From positions 106,969 to 170,968 of the forward strand of contig NZ_JAHUTS010000009.1 in the NCBI RefSeq assembly GCF_019209835.1: a DNA stretch of 64,000 nt. The letters are read 5' to 3'. The notes under the pieces are model-generated. The model did not search any database. It had not been told where the DNA came from and saw only the letters and a list, made by a program, of their open reading frames with translations. Source of the DNA: Enterovibrio paralichthyis (GTDB lineage: Bacteria; Pseudomonadota; Gammaproteobacteria; Enterobacterales; Vibrionaceae). Positions 60,954 through 64,000 of this stretch are shown piece after piece (positions within the stretch are counted from its first letter, which is position 1; the number at the start of each line of letters is the position of its first letter). The position numbers were made by a program, and so were the translations under genes.

Positions 60954-62755
60954 TGGAAGGTCATAACTATCTCCTTGATGCGGTCATTTTCCTGGCTGCG
61001 GCAGTGGTCGCGGTTCCTTTTGCCCAGCGTCTCGGATTCGGTTCCGTGCTCGGTTATCTCATCGCCGGTATCGCGATTGGCCCCTGGGGGCTCGGTCTTA
61101 TCAGTGACGTAGAAGCCATCCTGCATTTTGCCGAGCTTGGTGTGGTGTTGCTGCTGTTTCTGATTGGCCTTGAACTTAATCCGAAAAAGCTAATGCAGAT
61201 GCGAAAGCCTATTCTGGGTCTGGGTGGCAGTCAGGTCTTGATCAGCGCCGTGGTTATCGGTCTCGTCGTACTGGGATTTGGGGTCAGCAATACCGATGCT
61301 GTGGTGGTTGGGATGGGGCTGGCTCTCTCTTCAACGGCCATTGCGATGCGCATTATTGAAGAACAGCGTTTGATGCGCACAGAGACCGGACAATCCGGTT
61401 TTGCGGTACTGCTGTTTCAAGATATTGCTGTGATCCCCATGCTGGCAGTGCTGCCAGCACTTTCCGGCGGTGCCAGTGGCAGTTGGCTGGATGTGGCAAT
61501 GATGTTGGGTGCCATTGCGCTGCTCTTGGTCAGTGGCCATTACCTTCTGCGCCCGTTACTGCGCTGGGTAGTGATGAGCCGGGTCAAGGAGATGTTTACA
61601 GTGACCGCGCTGCTGGTGGTGGTGGGGATTGCCCTTGGCATGCAATCGCTTGGCCTTTCCATGGCGCTGGGTACTTTCCTTGCGGGGGTGTTACTGGCAG
61701 AAAGTGAATACCGCCACGAGCTTGAAATTGCTATCGAGCCCTTCAAAGGGTTGCTACTGGGGCTCTTCTTTATCGCGGTCGGTATGGCGGTAGATTTGGG
61801 GCTGCTGGCGCAATATCCGCTGCAAATTCTCGGCGCGGTACTGGCCTTGATTTTGGTGAAAGCCGCCATCATATATGGCTTGGTTCGCCTGTTTGGCGGA
61901 ACAGCGAAATCCCGGAGTCAGGTCGCTTTACTGCTCAGTCAGGGCGGCGAATTTGCCTTTGTTCTTTTTACAGCGGCGCGCACGGAAGGGTTGCTGGAAC
62001 CTTCACTGAATGCTTTTTTGCTGGTGGTGGTCAGTTTGTCGATGATGACGACGCCATTGCTGTTGATAGCCCAGGCGAAGTGGTTTGCCCGCACGATCAA
62101 TGCGGACAGTGCCATACCAGAAAACGAACAGTTTGATGAAGACAGTGCCCGCGTGATCATCACCGGCTTTGGCCGTTTCGGTCAGGTTGTGGGTAGGCTG
62201 CTGTTTGCCAATAAAATCAAGCTGACGATTTTAGAGCGGGATCCGTCGCAAATCGCCTTTCTACGCAAGTTTGGCTACAAGGTGTATTACGGCGATGCCA
62301 CGCAGCTTGATTTGTTGCGTGCGGCGGGAGCGGCGAGCGCGGAGGCCATCATTGTGTGTGCCGACTCGCCGGAAGAGGTCATGGAAATCGTTGAGCTTTG
62401 CCAACACCATTTCCCGAACCTGAAAGTGCTGGCACGCGCACGAAGCCGGGTAGAAGCGAACCAGCTGCTGGGGCGCAATGTGGATGGGTTTGCCCGGGAG
62501 ACGTTTTTAAGTGCGCTGGATTTAGGGCGGCAAACATTGATCGCCCTGGGTATGCACCCGTACAAAGCCAAGCGGGCAGAAGCTTTTTTCCGCAAGCTGG
62601 ATGAAATGCGCCTGCATGAATTGCAACCTCAGCATACCGATGATGTCACTGCCGTGACCCGTACCAAGGAGGCGCGGCTGGAATTGGAAGAGTTGTTCGA
62701 TCTGGAAATGAAAGGCGATTCAGAACGCCACCAGAGTTGGAACAGAGACAGTTAG
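60953..62755 (+). CDS. kefB: KefB, glutathione-gated potassium/proton antiporter
   Basis: A 600-residue CPA2-family antiporter. About twelve helices occupy residues 5-375 (GYLIAGIAIGPWGLGLI, LFLIGLELNPKKL, LFQDIAVIPML). The C-terminal RCK/KTN domain begins at VIITGFGRFGQVVGRLL, which binds NADH and glutathione. Efflux is opened by glutathione adducts and acidifies the cell. The ATG at 60953 overlaps the kefG stop; a GTG one codon earlier is possible. GGAGGTGG is upstream. Confidence 0.94.
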   Translation: MEGHNYLLDAVIFLAAAVVAVPFAQRLGFGSVLGYLIAGIAIGPWGLGLISDVEAILHFAELGVVLLLFLIGLELNPKKLMQMRKPILGLGGSQVLISAVVIGLVVLGFGVSNTDAVVVGMGLALSSTAIAMRIIEEQRLMRTETGQSGFAVLLFQDIAVIPMLAVLPALSGGASGSWLDVAMMLGAIALLLVSGHYLLRPLLRWVVMSRVKEMFTVTALLVVVGIALGMQSLGLSMALGTFLAGVLLAESEYRHELEIAIEPFKGLLLGLFFIAVGMAVDLGLLAQYPLQILGAVLALILVKAAIIYGLVRLFGGTAKSRSQVALLLSQGGEFAFVLFTAARTEGLLEPSLNAFLLVVVSLSMMTTPLLLIAQAKWFARTINADSAIPENEQFDEDSARVIITGFGRFGQVVGRLLFANKIKLTILERDPSQIAFLRKFGYKVYYGDATQLDLLRAAGAASAEAIIVCADSPEEVMEIVELCQHHFPNLKVLARARSRVEANQLLGRNVDGFARETFLSALDLGRQTLIALGMHPYKAKRAEAFFRKLDEMRLHELQPQHTDDVTAVTRTKEARLELEELFDLEMKGDSERHQSWNRDS

Positions 62756-62766
62756 GCAAGGAAGTT

Positions 62767-62976
62767 ATGGCCAAAAAAAGATTTATTGCCGGTGCGACGT
62801 GTCCCTCCTGTAAAGAAGGAGACACACTGCGTTGGTGGCAGGAACACCACGTGGAAGTGGTGGAATGTGTGAAATGTGGTCATACAGACCGCCGTTCTCC
62901 GACAACTTCGGAAGCGGACGTGCCAGTGGAACCGGCGCGTGACGCACAGGTGATAGGGATATTTAAACCAGAGTAA
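62767..62976 (+). CDS. yheV: YheV family zinc-ribbon protein
   Basis: A 69-residue protein, MAKKRFIAGATCPSC at the start and VECVKCGHTD inside, giving two C-x-x-C pairs of a zinc ribbon. Function unknown. ATG 62767 has AAGGAAG upstream. Eleven bases after kefB, before slyD as in E. coli (where slyX lies between). Confidence 0.9.
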   Translation: MAKKRFIAGATCPSCKEGDTLRWWQEHHVEVVECVKCGHTDRRSPTTSEADVPVEPARDAQVIGIFKPE

Positions 62977-63086
62977 TAGTCGTTAGGCAGAGTTTTCTGT
63001 ATTATCGGCGCCGAAATAAGCAGGTGCCGCTTTGCCTGATTGCATTCAGCGACACCCAGACTTAAATAACCGCTTCCGGAGCTAAG

Positions 63087-63668
63087 ATGAAAATCACTAA
63101 AGACGTGGTCGTAAGCATTGCTTACCAAGTAAAAAATGAAGACGGCATTGTGGTTGATGAATCAACCAAAGAGATGCCACTGCAATACCTGCAGGGTCAC
63201 GACAACCTGATCGTGGGTCTGGAAAACGCACTGGAAGGCCGCGAAGTCGGTGATGCGTTTGAAGTGACTGTAGCGCCGGAAGAGGCATACGGTGAGTACC
63301 TGGACGCAATGGTTCAGCGCGTACCTGCGGAAGTATTCCAGGGCGTTGATGAGATCGTTGTGGGCATGCGCTTCCTGGCGGACACCGACATGGGTCCAAT
63401 CCCAGTTGAAGTCACTGAAGTAGACGGCGACGAAGTGGTTGTTGATGGTAACCACATGCTGGCTGGCCAGACCCTGACGTTCAACGTGGAAGTTGTTGCA
63501 GTGCGTGAAGCGACTGAAGAAGAGATCTCGCACGGTCACATTCACCAGGCGGGCGGCTGCTGTGGTGGTCACGACCATGACCACGACCACGAAGGCGGTT
63601 GCTGCGGTGGCGAAGACAAAGGCGACGACCACGTATGTTGTGGTGGCGGTGGTTGCGGCTCTCACTAA
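63087..63668 (+). CDS. slyD: SlyD, FKBP-type prolyl isomerase and nickel chaperone
   Basis: A 193-residue protein. Residues 1-145 form FKBP and insert-in-flap chaperone domains (VVSIAYQVKNEDG, YLQGHDNLIVGLE, FEVTVAPEEAYGEY). The C-terminal tail from about 148 is rich in His, Cys and Gly, with HDHDHDH and several CCGG segments, and binds nickel and other metals. Length near E. coli SlyD (196). Followed by a terminator. Confidence 0.96.
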   Translation: MKITKDVVVSIAYQVKNEDGIVVDESTKEMPLQYLQGHDNLIVGLENALEGREVGDAFEVTVAPEEAYGEYLDAMVQRVPAEVFQGVDEIVVGMRFLADTDMGPIPVEVTEVDGDEVVVDGNHMLAGQTLTFNVEVVAVREATEEEISHGHIHQAGGCCGGHDHDHDHEGGCCGGEDKGDDHVCCGGGGCGSH

Positions 63669-63703
63669 TCGCCCAGCCTTAAAGCATCTCGCTTTTGATT
63701 GAT

Positions 63704-63737
63704 AAAAACGCCATCCGGGAAACTGGGTGGCGTTTTT
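63704..63737 (+). terminator. Terminator of slyD
   Basis: Stem AAAAACGCCA/TGGCGTTTTT followed by GTTTTTTT. Confidence 0.9.
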
Positions 63738-63752
63738 GTTTTTTTAAGATGG

Positions 63753-63855
63753 GGCCTAGGTTCTGGGGAAAGAAGGTCCTGGGAAGAGCGAAGAGCGGAG
63801 AGCGGTCCTGGGAATTTAAAAAGCGGTCCTAGGACCTTGGAAGAGCAAAGAGCTT
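63753..63855. repeat. Composite imperfect repeats (GGTCCT and AGAGCG types)
   Basis: About 100 bp built from repeated GGTCCTGGGAA-like and AAGAGCG-like units, including the 12-bp palindrome GGTCCTAGGACC at 63825-63836. Similar AGAGCG-rich spacer sequence is, from memory, common in intergenic DNA of vibrios. No open frame. Confidence 0.7.
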
Positions 63856-63885
63856 GACTCTATAGTGGCACCATCCAAAATCTTG

Positions 63886-64000
63886 CAGTACCCAGTACCC
63901 AGTACCCAGTACCCAGTACCCAGTACCCAGTACCCAGTACCCAGTACCCAGTACCCAGTACCCAGTACCCAGTACCCAGTACCCAGTACCCAGTACCCAG
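63886..64000. repeat. Perfect heptanucleotide tandem array (CAGTACC)n
   Basis: The 7-bp unit CAGTACC is repeated without error from 63886 to the window end: 16 full copies and three more bases. The array probably continues beyond. Because 7 is not a multiple of 3, every frame reads the same QYPVPST-type heptapeptide on the + strand, with no stop. No start codon or ribosome-binding site is near, so it is more likely a non-coding variable-number repeat. Confidence 0.95.

Noticed and set aside
63886..64000. CRISPR array
   Set aside because: The unit is 7 bp with no spacers and no cas genes nearby; it is a simple tandem repeat.

Overview
The window is a 64 kb piece of a gammaproteobacterial chromosome, almost certainly from Vibrionaceae. 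The order priA-rpmE-maeB-metJ/metB-metL-metF-aphA-ppc-argCBGH-oxyR-mrcA-pilMNOPQ-aroKB-damX-dam-rpe-gph-trpS and then argD-astA-astD-crp is the Vibrio-type backbone as I remember it. AphA and an ArgH-ArgA fusion support this. Base composition looks slightly richer in GC than typical Vibrio, so a Grimontia, Enterovibrio or Photobacterium relative is plausible, but the genus is not resolved. No rRNA, tRNA, insertion sequence, prophage or CRISPR array was seen.

Layout. 1-7800: the 5' end of priA, then rpmE with a structured leader, a malic enzyme, and a methionine regulon (metJ facing metBL, then metF) with tandem met boxes. 7800-11400: aphA and ppc, both leftward. 11400-16900: argC-argB-argG-argHA behind two ARG boxes; argE, which I remember as divergent from argC in Vibrio, is not here. 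16900-20700: a redox block of a flavin disulfide reductase, a peroxiredoxin-glutaredoxin hybrid and divergent oxyR. 20700-27800: mrcA divergent from the type IV pilus assembly operon pilMNOPQ. 27800-35100: aroK-aroB-damX-dam-(DUF2970)-rpe-gph-trpS. 35100-42600: a secreted ExeM-type nuclease followed by an unusual two-gene signalling locus. 42600-48150: pabA/trpG-like gene, then argD/astC-astA-astD-DUF1338 (arginine synthesis and degradation). 48150-52300: a small orphan gene, crp, yhfA, and a DUF3501/Fe-S/rubrerythrin operon. 52300-63700: prkB-yheU-DUF3187-yheT, a MocR-type regulator divergent from a LysE exporter, yheS, kefG-kefB, yheV and slyD, which follows the enterobacterial crp-slyD neighbourhood. 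63750-64000: composite repeats and a perfect 7-bp tandem array that runs off the window.

The strongest candidate for something undescribed is the pair at 38283-42573. A 1110-residue, seven-helix membrane hybrid sensor and a 322-residue response regulator overlap by 11 bp. Both keep the architecture of a histidine kinase and an HD-GYP phosphodiesterase, but both have lost their catalytic residues. The kinase has Tyr where the phospho-accepting His should be and has no ATP-binding G boxes. The HD-GYP-like domain has lost His-Asp and the second His pair. Both receiver domains keep their Asp and Lys. With both reading frames intact, this looks like a maintained non-catalytic signalling module rather than decay.
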